From assembly GCF_001719045.1 (NCBI RefSeq), contig NZ_CP015423.1, positions 3,042,501-3,106,500 of the forward strand: a stretch of 64,000 bases of DNA, in the 5' to 3' direction. The notes below the pieces were generated by a model. The model saw nothing but the letters and a program-made list of their open reading frames with translations. It had not been told where the DNA came from and ran no database searches. The DNA comes from Paenibacillus polymyxa (GTDB lineage Bacteria > Bacillota > Bacilli > Paenibacillales > Paenibacillaceae). The position numbers and the translations under genes were made by a program. Position 1 is the first letter of the stretch, and each line of letters starts with the position of its first letter. Shown in pieces: positions 53,668-64,000 of the stretch.

Positions 53668-53713
53668 AAAAGGCAGTTATCGCAGAGTATCTTCTGTGAT
53701 GGCTGCTTTTTTA
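53668..53713 (+). terminator. Terminator of the pspA-type operon
   Basis: AAGGCAGTTATCGCAGA and TCTGTGATGGCTGC pair, followed by six T's. Confidence 0.85.
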
Positions 53714-53860
53714 TGTAGTTTGTTCAAGTATTTTCTTCATAAATCCGATTTATTGGATTGAAAAAGGTACTCAGGATAAGGTACTATAGCTATATAATAT
53801 GTATTTATATTAACTAATTAGTCATTACATTAATAAACTATAGGTATAGGAGCAACGAAG

Positions 53861-56800
53861 ATGACCAAATTCCAAGATCAAATCATTGCACGTTACAAGT
53901 TTGATGATGCAGAGAACGTCGGCAAAGATAGCTCAGGGCAAGGTAACGATGGGGTTGCTTCAGGCACAGTAACACCTACGATTTCCCATGCTACCGGTAG
54001 AGCGGCTTTGACGCTTGAGGGAGGCCCCAACGGTACATCGTATATCCAGCTTCCTTCCGATCTATTCAAAGATGTAAGCGATAACACCGGTGTGACGGTT
54101 ACTGCTTGGGTCAACTTCGGCAGATTCACAGATATGTGGGAACGTGTCTTTGACTTTGGTAAAGCCCATACAGGGCCCTATATGTTTATGACACGGAATC
54201 TGCGCGGAACCCTTTTCACCGAGGCAGATTTGTCCGTAGACCCGGGAAGAGGTTTTGTCAGGGATGAGTGGATGCACATAGCCCTGTCTGTGATCGGCAC
54301 GGAAGGCGGCACATTAAGCAGTGCGGGTCCGGTGGTATATGTCAATGGTGAGGTCGTAGCGGACGGTTCCATTAGTCAAACTTCCAGCGGTAACTATGCC
54401 AAGTTGCGTAAATGGTTCGAAACGTTTACAGACTCGTCCAACTACAGCAACAATTTTATCGGTCGCTCCCAGCATGCGGCTGATGTAGACTTTGCCGGCT
54501 CCGTTTCAGACTTTCGAATTTATAAAGCAGGCCTGACGGCGGATGAAGTCATTGAGGTCATGTGCGATTCGTTGACAGATGAAGAGATCGTGAAGCTTGC
54601 CAGAGATAAATATTTGTCCTTTCCGACGATGATTGTAACCAAGGACATAACTCTGCCAACGGTTCTGATGGGCGGAAGAGTAGAAGTAACCTGGAAATCC
54701 AGCCAACCTAGTATACTCTCTGACAATGGTCAGATTCAGGCGATTACCTCCGCACAAGGGGTTACCGTCACGGCTCTATTGACGAAGGGCTTAAGCCAGA
54801 TTGAAGAGAGCTTTGAGGTATCCGTTCTTCCTGAACAGCTACCTCCGTACACGCTGACCATTCATGGAAATAAGGAAGTAGTGGATGTCAGCGAAGTGAT
54901 GTACGGCTTGTTCTATGAAGATATCAATAACGCAGCAGATGGCGGGATTTATGCAGAACTCGTTCAGAATCGCTCCTTTGAATCTTTCGAGTTCGATACG
55001 TATTCCCACGCTTCCGGTGAATGCGGCTGCTCTACCGGACGGAACCGCAACCCGTTGTTCGCTTGGTCTGGTGATACGGATAAGATGACTCCACAACATA
55101 GCGGTGGATTAAATGAGTTTTTAGGCGCAAAAGACAAAGAAGTGAACTCTTATTATGTGACGGTAGCGGATGGTGCAACGATTCGGAACAAGGGCTTTGC
55201 CGACTCTAACCAGAATTGTGCCATGTCCATCCAAGAGGGTGCCAAATATGAGTTTACCATCTGGGCGAAGGCCGATTCAGCGGGCACAATCACACTGCAA
55301 CTGCAAGACTCAAATGAAAAGGCTATTAGTGATTCGGTTACGATACAGGTGGAAGGCGGCAACACGTGGAAGAAGTACGGCATCGATTCCAAGCTTGTAC
55401 TGACAGGCTCAGCTACGGTTCTCGGGCAGCTGGCGCTTACATTTGAAGGGGACATTTCGGTTGATATGGTTTCTTTATTCCCACAAGATGTATGGGGCGC
55501 AGGAGAGGAAGAGCAATCCCCATCGGCACATGCTAACTTCCAGGGTAATCCTAACTACCGACTGAGAAAAGATTTGGTGAACGCACTGGTTGGCATGCAT
55601 CCGAAGTTTTTGCGGTTTCCAGGTGGTTGTATTTCCGAGGGTTCATTTATATGGGAAAACGTATACGATTGGAAGGAATCGATTGGGGATATCGAGCTGC
55701 GCAAGGAAAACTTTAATGTATGGGGCTATATGATGACCATGGGTCTTGGTTATATGGAATATTTCCAGTTGGCAGAAGACCTGAATGCAGCTCCGCTTCC
55801 GGTTATGGCCTGCGGCGTGCTCTGCCAAGCCCGCTCGGATTATGCTCATCCCGCTGGAGGCGCATTGAGAGAATACTATATTAAGAACTTTACGGATCTG
55901 ATCGACTTTGCGATTAGTGTGGATTTTGAACATAATGAATGGGCTGCTATGCGTAAAAAAATGGGCCATGAAGCTCCGTTCGATCTGCGTTATTTGGGGG
56001 TAGGTAACGAGAACTGGGGCACAGAGTTTTTTGCCAACTTTGAAGTGTTCAAGACATCGATTGATGAGTACATGGAGAAAAATTATCCGGGTTATGAGCT
56101 ACACATCATCTCCACGGTTGGCGCTCAAGCAGACGACGATGCCTATCAGCAGGGCTGGAAGTTCTTAAGCGGTAATATGACTGGTTCGGCTAAGGTTGCT
56201 TTTGCAGATGGTAACCAGGTGACGGAAGAAACGGTAACCTGGTATGAGAAGCAAAAGGACTATATGGACACCATTGCAGATGAGCACTATTATCGTTCTA
56301 ACGAGTACCTGCTGAATAACGTGGACCGCTATAACTACTACTACAGAGCTTATAATGCGGACGGCAGTATAAATTGGAAAGCAACATCAAAGGTTTTTGT
56401 CGGGGAGTACGCCTCAACGGATAAAAATACATTGGCAGGCGCTGTAGCAGAGGCAGCGGTGATGACGGGCTTCGAAAATAATGCCGATGTCGTTCGGTTG
56501 GCTGCCTATGCACCGCTGTTTAACAAGGTGCTGACAGATGGAACTTACAGATGGACGCCAGACTGCATCTGGTTCGATGACGAAACGGTGTGGTTTACGC
56601 CGAACTACTATGTACAGCAAATGTATGCTAAATATTTGGGGAATAAAGTATTGAGCACTTCTTTCTCTACTTACAAAAACGGCAAGCCAACGGATCTCAT
56701 TCCTCAGGGGGGAATTGAAATTGCAACAGGCAATGCCGAGGTTATGATTAAGCGTGTGACTGTTACTTCCAACCAGGACGGCAGTGTGCTGCTGGATCAA

Positions 56801-57610
56801 GACTTTACCCAGGGATTGGATTCGGCCTGGCAGGTCATTCCCGGTTCCGTGGGCTCAACAGTAGAGGAAGGCAAGGGGCTTGTGCTCAAAGCTCAGGATA
56901 GCGGTCTGAATGGTCTGTACATCTTGAACGACAGCTGGAGCAATTACAAGATAGAGGTGGTCGCCTCCCGTATTTCCGGCACGGACGGCTTTTATGTGGG
57001 TGCGGGTCTCACCGATATTTCTGCGGAGAAAAAGGACGTCGTTGAATACGCGATCGGCTATGGCGGCAAGGCTACCGGCGTGAAGGTTTACAAGCAGGGC
57101 ATAGAAAGCTACACATTGGGTGACTACTCTTCCAGTACAGCGGCAGGTAACTTGAGAGCAGCTAGCTATGAAGAGTTGGCCGACAACACGGACTACACCA
57201 TAACAGTGAACTACGGCGGGGAAACGGGCAGTAATCTGATTTGCTCATACACCGACGGCGAGACAACCAGCAAGGTGCTGGACTACAAGCTGGAGGCTTA
57301 CAACAGAGACGTGTTCAACTCGGTAACCCAAGATGCTGAACATGTATACGTGAAGCTGGTGAATGCCGACAACGTGGATAAGGTAATACAGCTGAATCTA
57401 CAAGATTTGAGTGTTGAGTCCATCGCTAAGCTGGTTACACTAACTGGCGATTCCTCGCTTGTTCATGTACCTAACGTGAACAAGAAGAATGATGAGAAGG
57501 TAGTGCCTACCGAACAGCAGATCACGCTTCAGACGGATTCTGTCCTCTTAGACTTACCAGCCAACTCGGTAAATGTGCTGGTGCTGGATCTTAAACCTTT
57601 TCTCGCTTAA
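53861..57610 (+). CDS. Large multidomain GH51 alpha-L-arabinofuranosidase
   Basis: A 1249-aa protein. Order: LamG-like concanavalin fold (about 1-235); bacterial Ig-like domain (about 250-325); GH51 core (from about 335), with a carbohydrate-binding-like insert at about 440-545. The catalytic acid/base is Glu717 in GVGNENWG and the likely nucleophile is Glu849 in VFVGEYAS. A second jelly-roll domain (about 976-1120) is inserted before the C-terminal arabinofuranosidase beta domain. It should cut arabinofuranosyl side chains of plant polysaccharides. No signal peptide is visible at the start chosen (AGGAG nine bases upstream). Confidence 0.9.
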   Translation: MTKFQDQIIARYKFDDAENVGKDSSGQGNDGVASGTVTPTISHATGRAALTLEGGPNGTSYIQLPSDLFKDVSDNTGVTVTAWVNFGRFTDMWERVFDFGKAHTGPYMFMTRNLRGTLFTEADLSVDPGRGFVRDEWMHIALSVIGTEGGTLSSAGPVVYVNGEVVADGSISQTSSGNYAKLRKWFETFTDSSNYSNNFIGRSQHAADVDFAGSVSDFRIYKAGLTADEVIEVMCDSLTDEEIVKLARDKYLSFPTMIVTKDITLPTVLMGGRVEVTWKSSQPSILSDNGQIQAITSAQGVTVTALLTKGLSQIEESFEVSVLPEQLPPYTLTIHGNKEVVDVSEVMYGLFYEDINNAADGGIYAELVQNRSFESFEFDTYSHASGECGCSTGRNRNPLFAWSGDTDKMTPQHSGGLNEFLGAKDKEVNSYYVTVADGATIRNKGFADSNQNCAMSIQEGAKYEFTIWAKADSAGTITLQLQDSNEKAISDSVTIQVEGGNTWKKYGIDSKLVLTGSATVLGQLALTFEGDISVDMVSLFPQDVWGAGEEEQSPSAHANFQGNPNYRLRKDLVNALVGMHPKFLRFPGGCISEGSFIWENVYDWKESIGDIELRKENFNVWGYMMTMGLGYMEYFQLAEDLNAAPLPVMACGVLCQARSDYAHPAGGALREYYIKNFTDLIDFAISVDFEHNEWAAMRKKMGHEAPFDLRYLGVGNENWGTEFFANFEVFKTSIDEYMEKNYPGYELHIISTVGAQADDDAYQQGWKFLSGNMTGSAKVAFADGNQVTEETVTWYEKQKDYMDTIADEHYYRSNEYLLNNVDRYNYYYRAYNADGSINWKATSKVFVGEYASTDKNTLAGAVAEAAVMTGFENNADVVRLAAYAPLFNKVLTDGTYRWTPDCIWFDDETVWFTPNYYVQQMYAKYLGNKVLSTSFSTYKNGKPTDLIPQGGIEIATGNAEVMIKRVTVTSNQDGSVLLDQDFTQGLDSAWQVIPGSVGSTVEEGKGLVLKAQDSGLNGLYILNDSWSNYKIEVVASRISGTDGFYVGAGLTDISAEKKDVVEYAIGYGGKATGVKVYKQGIESYTLGDYSSSTAAGNLRAASYEELADNTDYTITVNYGGETGSNLICSYTDGETTSKVLDYKLEAYNRDVFNSVTQDAEHVYVKLVNADNVDKVIQLNLQDLSVESIAKLVTLTGDSSLVHVPNVNKKNDEKVVPTEQQITLQTDSVLLDLPANSVNVLVLDLKPFLA

Positions 57611-57616
57611 AAACAA

Positions 57617-57668
57617 AAAGGGGTGTCCCAAGTAGCCGGTTTATGGCTTTTGGAACACCTCTTTTTTT
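57617..57668. terminator. Terminator between the GH51 and phytase genes
   Basis: AGGGGTGTCCCAAGTAGCC and GGCTTTTGGAACACCTCT pair, followed by seven T's; A's upstream make it usable from the convergent phytase side too. Confidence 0.85.
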
Positions 57669-57712
57669 CTATGAATAGAGTCGGAATGTTGAGTTGGTTT
57701 CCCCGAAGGGCA

Positions 57713-60096
<2,384 letters not shown>

Positions 60097-60252
60097 GGAA
60101 GCCAGCTCCTTTGTGTGTGAAATCGTATAAGTTTTAGTTAAAGATCGCGATTTTTTTTATAAATTCAGGTTGATAAAATAAGGACTGTAGCAAGGGGAGC
60201 TCAGGTTAGCTTGTACGATATTATCATTACTTTATCCTTATTTTCTCAAAAA

Positions 60253-60266
60253 TGAAAGCGTTCTAT
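60253..60266 (+). promoter_or_regulatory. Possible catabolite-responsive element before the GH127 gene
   Basis: TGAAAGCGTTCTAT matches the first 12 positions of the cre consensus TGWAANCGNTNWCA and misses the last two. It lies 24 bases before the start codon, where CcpA would block transcription. Confidence 0.45.
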
Positions 60267-60289
60267 TTCCAGGAAGGGATGTTTATCCA

Positions 60290-62233
60290 ATGAAAACGGC
60301 AAAGCCAGTTAAGCATGTCATCGTTGATGATTTATTTTGGAAAAAGTATAAGCAAGTTGTGGCGGAAGAGGTTATTCCTTACCAATGGAAAGCATTAAAT
60401 GATGAATTACCAGATACAGAACCCAGTCATGCGATTGAAAACTTTAGGATTGCAGCCGGGGAATCCAGTGGGGAGTATTATGGAACCGTTTTCCAGGACA
60501 GTGACCTTGCCAAATGGCTGGAGACGGTTGCCTTTAGCTTAAGGGATCATCCGAATCCTGCGCTTGAAGAACGGGCTGATGAAGTGATTGAATTGTTGGG
60601 AAGAGCCCAAGCTGAGGATGGGTATCTAAATACGTACTATCTGCTTAAGGAACCCAACAATCGCTGGACCAACTTAAGAGACAATCATGAGCTGTATTGT
60701 GCAGGGCATTTTATAGAAGCGGCTGTTGCTTATTATGAAACGACGGGCAAAACGAAGTTTCTTCACATTATGGAGAAATACGTAGACCTGATTCAGCAGG
60801 TTTTTGGTACGGAAGAAGGTAAACGGAAAGGCTATCCGGGACATGAAGAAATTGAGTTGGCCTTGATCAAATTATACGACGTAACTGCAAAGGATCAATA
60901 TCTCAAATTAGCGCAATATTTTATTGAACAGCGGGGACAGCATCCTATTTACTTTGCAGAGGAACAAGAACAGAGAAAACATATTCAAACAGAGCCCACC
61001 TGGAATGATGATAACAACATTAATTTTGGCTTAGGCTTCGAATACCAGCAAGCACACCAACCTGTGCGGGAACAAAAAGAGGCAGTCGGCCATGCGGTAA
61101 GAGCGGTGTATCTGTATATTGCGATGGCGGACTTGGCCGCGAAAACAGGGGATGCTTCCCTGTTACAAGCCTGTGAAACGCTGTGGGATGATGTAACGAA
61201 TCACAAAATGTACATCACCGCAGGGATCGGTTCTACTGTAAACGCGGAAGCGTTCACTTGCCATCACGATCTTCCCAATGACAGCATGTACTGTGAGACT
61301 TGCGCCTCTGTAGGGCTGGCCTTTTGGGCCAATCGTATGCTGCGTTTAGCGCCAGACCGGAAATACGCCGATGTTCTGGAGCGTGCGCTATACAACGGAA
61401 CGATTAGTGGGATGGATCTGGATGGGAAACGGTTTTTCTACGTGAATCCGCTGGAGGTTAATCCTTTTCAAAAATCCAGAAAAGATCAGGAGCATGTAAA
61501 AACAGAACGGCAAAAATGGTTTTTCTGCGCCTGCTGTCCGCCCAATTTGGCACGAATGATTGCATCAGTTGAGGACAATATGTATACCCAAACGGATGAT
61601 ACGTTGTATACGCATCTGTACATTGCCAGCAAGGTGAACATGACTTTATCTGGTCATGAGGTTGAAATTACACAAACTCATCATTATCCATGGGACGCGG
61701 ATCTAACATTTTCGATCCACGTAGCAGAGCCGACTTCCTTCAAATGGGCACTACGGATTCCTGGGTGGTGCAAGCAGGCAGAGGTAAAGGTGAATGGGGA
61801 AACCATATCATTAGACCGTCTGGAAAAAGGCTATATCGAGATTCAGCGTACTTGGAAGGACGGAGATGTGGTAACTCTGCATTTGGCTATGCCGGTTGAG
61901 CGCATTCGGAGCAATCCGCTGGTCTCCATGAACCAGCAGCAAATTGCTCTCCAACGCGGACCAGTCGTGTTTTGCCTGGAAGAAGTGGATAATGGAGCGA
62001 ATTTGGCAGGATTAAGATTGACGAAGGATAGCCTCATTACGGAAGAATTCAGCGAAAACCTGCTGGGTGGCATTGTAAAGCTGACCATAGAGGGATACCG
62101 GGTAAAAAATTCGAATGCATTATATAGCTCGGAGCCTCCTGAATTTGTTCCTCAACAAATTACCGCCATTCCTTACTACGCCTGGTGCAATCGGGCTAAA
62201 GGGGAAATGCGTGTATGGGTTTATGAATCATAA
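60290..62233 (+). CDS. GH127 beta-L-arabinofuranosidase
   Basis: A 647-aa cytoplasmic enzyme of the HypBA1 type. Glu336 and Cys338 in YCETCASVG, with Cys415 and Cys416 in CACCPPNLAR, match the zinc site of HypBA1 (Glu338, Cys340, Cys417, Cys418). The spacing of 77 between the first Cys and the nucleophile Cys is identical. Substrates of the family are beta-1,2-linked arabinofuranosyl oligosaccharides, as on plant hydroxyproline-rich glycoproteins. It is followed after 27 bases by a sugar symporter. No signal peptide, in line with import of small sugars first. Confidence 0.93.
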   Translation: MKTAKPVKHVIVDDLFWKKYKQVVAEEVIPYQWKALNDELPDTEPSHAIENFRIAAGESSGEYYGTVFQDSDLAKWLETVAFSLRDHPNPALEERADEVIELLGRAQAEDGYLNTYYLLKEPNNRWTNLRDNHELYCAGHFIEAAVAYYETTGKTKFLHIMEKYVDLIQQVFGTEEGKRKGYPGHEEIELALIKLYDVTAKDQYLKLAQYFIEQRGQHPIYFAEEQEQRKHIQTEPTWNDDNNINFGLGFEYQQAHQPVREQKEAVGHAVRAVYLYIAMADLAAKTGDASLLQACETLWDDVTNHKMYITAGIGSTVNAEAFTCHHDLPNDSMYCETCASVGLAFWANRMLRLAPDRKYADVLERALYNGTISGMDLDGKRFFYVNPLEVNPFQKSRKDQEHVKTERQKWFFCACCPPNLARMIASVEDNMYTQTDDTLYTHLYIASKVNMTLSGHEVEITQTHHYPWDADLTFSIHVAEPTSFKWALRIPGWCKQAEVKVNGETISLDRLEKGYIEIQRTWKDGDVVTLHLAMPVERIRSNPLVSMNQQQIALQRGPVVFCLEEVDNGANLAGLRLTKDSLITEEFSENLLGGIVKLTIEGYRVKNSNALYSSEPPEFVPQQITAIPYYAWCNRAKGEMRVWVYES

Positions 62234-62260
62234 TTCATTCGCATGGGGAGAGGAAAGATC

Positions 62261-63631
62261 ATGAGTACGAGAATTGTGAGTACGGAACCACCGGAAAAGA
62301 CAGCCAGTACCGTTCCTTTTCATCGTAAAATCAGCTATTCATTAACGGATACAGCAGGCAATCTACTATACTGTGTTATTTCCAGTTATCTATTATATTT
62401 TTATACAGATGTATTCGGACTTTCTATCGGGATTGCCGGGACATTACTATTTATCACCCGTTTTATCGATGCCATTGATGCCCCGATTTGGGGCATCCTG
62501 ATTGACCGAACCAAGTCAAAATACGGCCAGAGCAGACCCTATTTTCTATGGTTAGCGATCCCGTTCGCTGTGTTTATGGTCCTTACGTTTACGACACCCA
62601 ATTGGAGTGAGTCGGGTAAAATTGCATATGCCGCCATTACGTATATTATAGCCGGCATCCTGTACACAGGGATCAGTACGCCGATTACGTCTATTCTGCC
62701 TAATCTGAGCACCAATTCTAACGAACGCGTAGTCTTGAACTCCTTCCGTATGGTCGGGGGGAACGTAGGTTTCTTCATTGCCACGACGTTTACATTACCT
62801 TTGGTCGCTTTCTTTGGACAGGGGAATGATCAAAAAGGATTTTCCTTAACGCTCGTTTTATTTGGAATCATGGCGATTATTATGTTTTTCATAGCGTTTG
62901 CCGATTTGCGAGAAAATGCAGCAGTGAAAACGAAATCTGTTCCCATTGCTAAAAGCTTTACAGCCATCAAACGAAACTGGCCCTGGATGCTCGTTGTAGC
63001 TGCCAACTTGTGTTACTGGATCGGCTTGAATATTCGTTCAGCAACGCTAATCTTTTATCTGCAATACAATCTGGACAGTAAGGACTTAGTACCTTTAATC
63101 AATGGACTTACCTCCTTGCAGTTGATCTCGATGGTTCTGATTCCGTTTTTCGCCAGAAAATTAAGTAAAAATGCGATTATGATTATCGGATTGATATTAG
63201 CTGCGCTGGGGCAAGTCGTGATTTTAATGGGCAGTACAGACTTAACCCTCATTATTATCGGCTGGATTATTGGTGCGTTAGGATCAGGCTTTGCATGTTC
63301 TATGCCGTTTGCGATGTTGTCAGATACAGTCGATTATGGGGAATGGAAAAATGGTATTCGGGCAAGTGGTTTCCTGACCTCGATTGGAAGCGCATTCTGT
63401 ATTAAAGCGGGTAGCGGAATCGGCGGATTATTGCCAGCATGGATCATGGGCAGCACCGGTTATATCGCTGGGCAAGTTCAAACTCCTACGGCGTTGTCTG
63501 GCATTCAGTTTAGCTTTATCTGGCTGCCATTTATCGTCTTCTTGATCGGAATCATTCCTATGTTTTTTTATAAAAAATTCGAAAAGAATGAAGCTTCTAT
63601 TCAACAAGATTTAATTGCGAGAAGATCATAG
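62261..63631 (+). CDS. GPH-family (melibiose-type) sugar:cation symporter
   Basis: A 456-aa protein with about 12 membrane segments. The family motif is in the first third: FITRFIDAIDAPIWGILIDRTKSKYGQSRPYFLW, with DTAGNLLY at the beginning. ATG 62261 has GGAGAGG eight bases upstream; ATG 62243 lacks a site. It is almost certainly co-transcribed with the GH127 gene and should import the di- or oligosaccharide that enzyme cleaves. Confidence 0.92.
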   Translation: MSTRIVSTEPPEKTASTVPFHRKISYSLTDTAGNLLYCVISSYLLYFYTDVFGLSIGIAGTLLFITRFIDAIDAPIWGILIDRTKSKYGQSRPYFLWLAIPFAVFMVLTFTTPNWSESGKIAYAAITYIIAGILYTGISTPITSILPNLSTNSNERVVLNSFRMVGGNVGFFIATTFTLPLVAFFGQGNDQKGFSLTLVLFGIMAIIMFFIAFADLRENAAVKTKSVPIAKSFTAIKRNWPWMLVVAANLCYWIGLNIRSATLIFYLQYNLDSKDLVPLINGLTSLQLISMVLIPFFARKLSKNAIMIIGLILAALGQVVILMGSTDLTLIIIGWIIGALGSGFACSMPFAMLSDTVDYGEWKNGIRASGFLTSIGSAFCIKAGSGIGGLLPAWIMGSTGYIAGQVQTPTALSGIQFSFIWLPFIVFLIGIIPMFFYKKFEKNEASIQQDLIARRS

Positions 63632-63685
63632 ACATTCTCTTAACAATGTTTTTATGACATATTAAAACATTATAATGCTGCTCCA

Positions 63686-63716
63686 AAACCTGTTCACTGA
63701 GCTGAGCAGGTTTTTC
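63686..63716 (+). terminator. Terminator of the GH127-symporter unit
   Basis: AAACCTGTTCA CTGAGC TGAGCAGGTTT followed by T's. Confidence 0.85.
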
Positions 63717-63906
63717 TGTTATTTTCTATTCAAATGTGAGCAAGACCATTGACAGGATTTTCTTTTGGAGTAATACTTCTATGTAGAGAAAAGTGTACAG
63801 AATCAAGAACTAGACACATCTAGCCTTGCAACTTTATACATTTTTTCGCCATGAAGGCTCTTCTGTTGAAGGGTTTTTTTCAATTTGAGAAAAAGAATGT
63901 GATGAT

Positions 63907-64000
63907 ATGAGTCAACTGAGTGTAAGGATGAGAACACATGGCTTTCTGAATAAGCATTTTTCAGGAGAGTCTATTGATTATCGACAGATTATCGCGCTGT
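63907..64000 (+). CDS. N-terminal fragment, probably a MATE-family efflux transporter
   Basis: An open frame from ATG 63907 runs off the window (31 codons). It contains HFSGESIDYRQIIAL, which resembles the start of Paenibacillus MATE transporters, where this leads into the first membrane helix. An inner ATG at 63928 is another possible start. Too short to be sure. Confidence 0.4.
   Translation, partial: MSQLSVRMRTHGFLNKHFSGESIDYRQIIAL

Overview
The window reads as chromosomal DNA of a low-to-medium GC Gram-positive, and looks most like Paenibacillus, probably the P. polymyxa group. The grounds are gene order that closely follows Bacillus subtilis (hprK-lgt-ppaX-yvoF, hisZ...hisIE, yvcD-like/trxB, rapZ-yvcK-whiA-HPr, cggR-gap-pgk-tpi-gpmI-eno, secG-rnr-smpB-ssrA), strong AGGAGG ribosome sites with many TTG/GTG starts, copper-amine-oxidase 'stalk' domains on secreted proteins, and plant-polymer genes. 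The species assignment is inference; no search was run.

Layout. 1-2322 is the 3' part of a 23S rRNA gene, followed without a recognisable 5S gene by eight tRNAs (Ser, Met, Val, Thr, Asp, Phe, Tyr, Lys). 3.4-9.3 kb holds a PucR-like regulator, an MsmX-type sugar ABC ATPase and hprK-lgt-ppaX-acyltransferase. A membrane acyltransferase (9.4-10.6 kb) separates that unit from the histidine operon hisZGDBHAF-hisIE-hisJ (10.9-18.6 kb). 18.8-26.2 kb carries a TPR/HTH protein, trxB, glcK, rapZ, yvcK, whiA and an HPr-family protein. Two secreted proteins (26.4-28.5 kb) precede clpP and tRNA-Arg on the minus strand. 29.8-37 kb is the cggR-gap-pgk-tpiA-gpmI-eno glycolytic block, then secG, rnr, smpB and the tmRNA gene.

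From 41.9 kb the content is more accessory: a quinone/electrophile-type unit (DUF896, DoxX, ring-cleaving dioxygenase) behind an MhqR-like operator; a glycosyltransferase; a GntR regulator and a phosphoketolase; an aldo/keto reductase; a PspA/zinc-ribbon/TPM/SPFH membrane-stress operon like B. subtilis pspA-ydjGHI; and a plant-directed stretch with a very large GH51 arabinofuranosidase, a beta-propeller phytase behind PhoP-like boxes, an AraC regulator, a GH127 beta-L-arabinofuranosidase and a GPH-type sugar transporter. The start of a probable MATE transporter runs off the right end.

How it works together. HprK/P, an HPr-family protein, glucokinase, YvcK, CggR and lower glycolysis sit within 35 kb, so much of the carbon-control circuitry is here. 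Recognisable operators for CggR, CtsR, MhqR-like and PhoP-like regulators, and a possible CcpA site, link the genes to known regulons. No CRISPR array, insertion sequence or phage was seen. I did not find a clearly new system. The best leads are the HPr protein at the crh locus that keeps His15, a nested inverted repeat inside the PspA/SPFH operon, long low-complexity tails on RNase R and Lgt, and the domain-rich leaderless GH51 enzyme.
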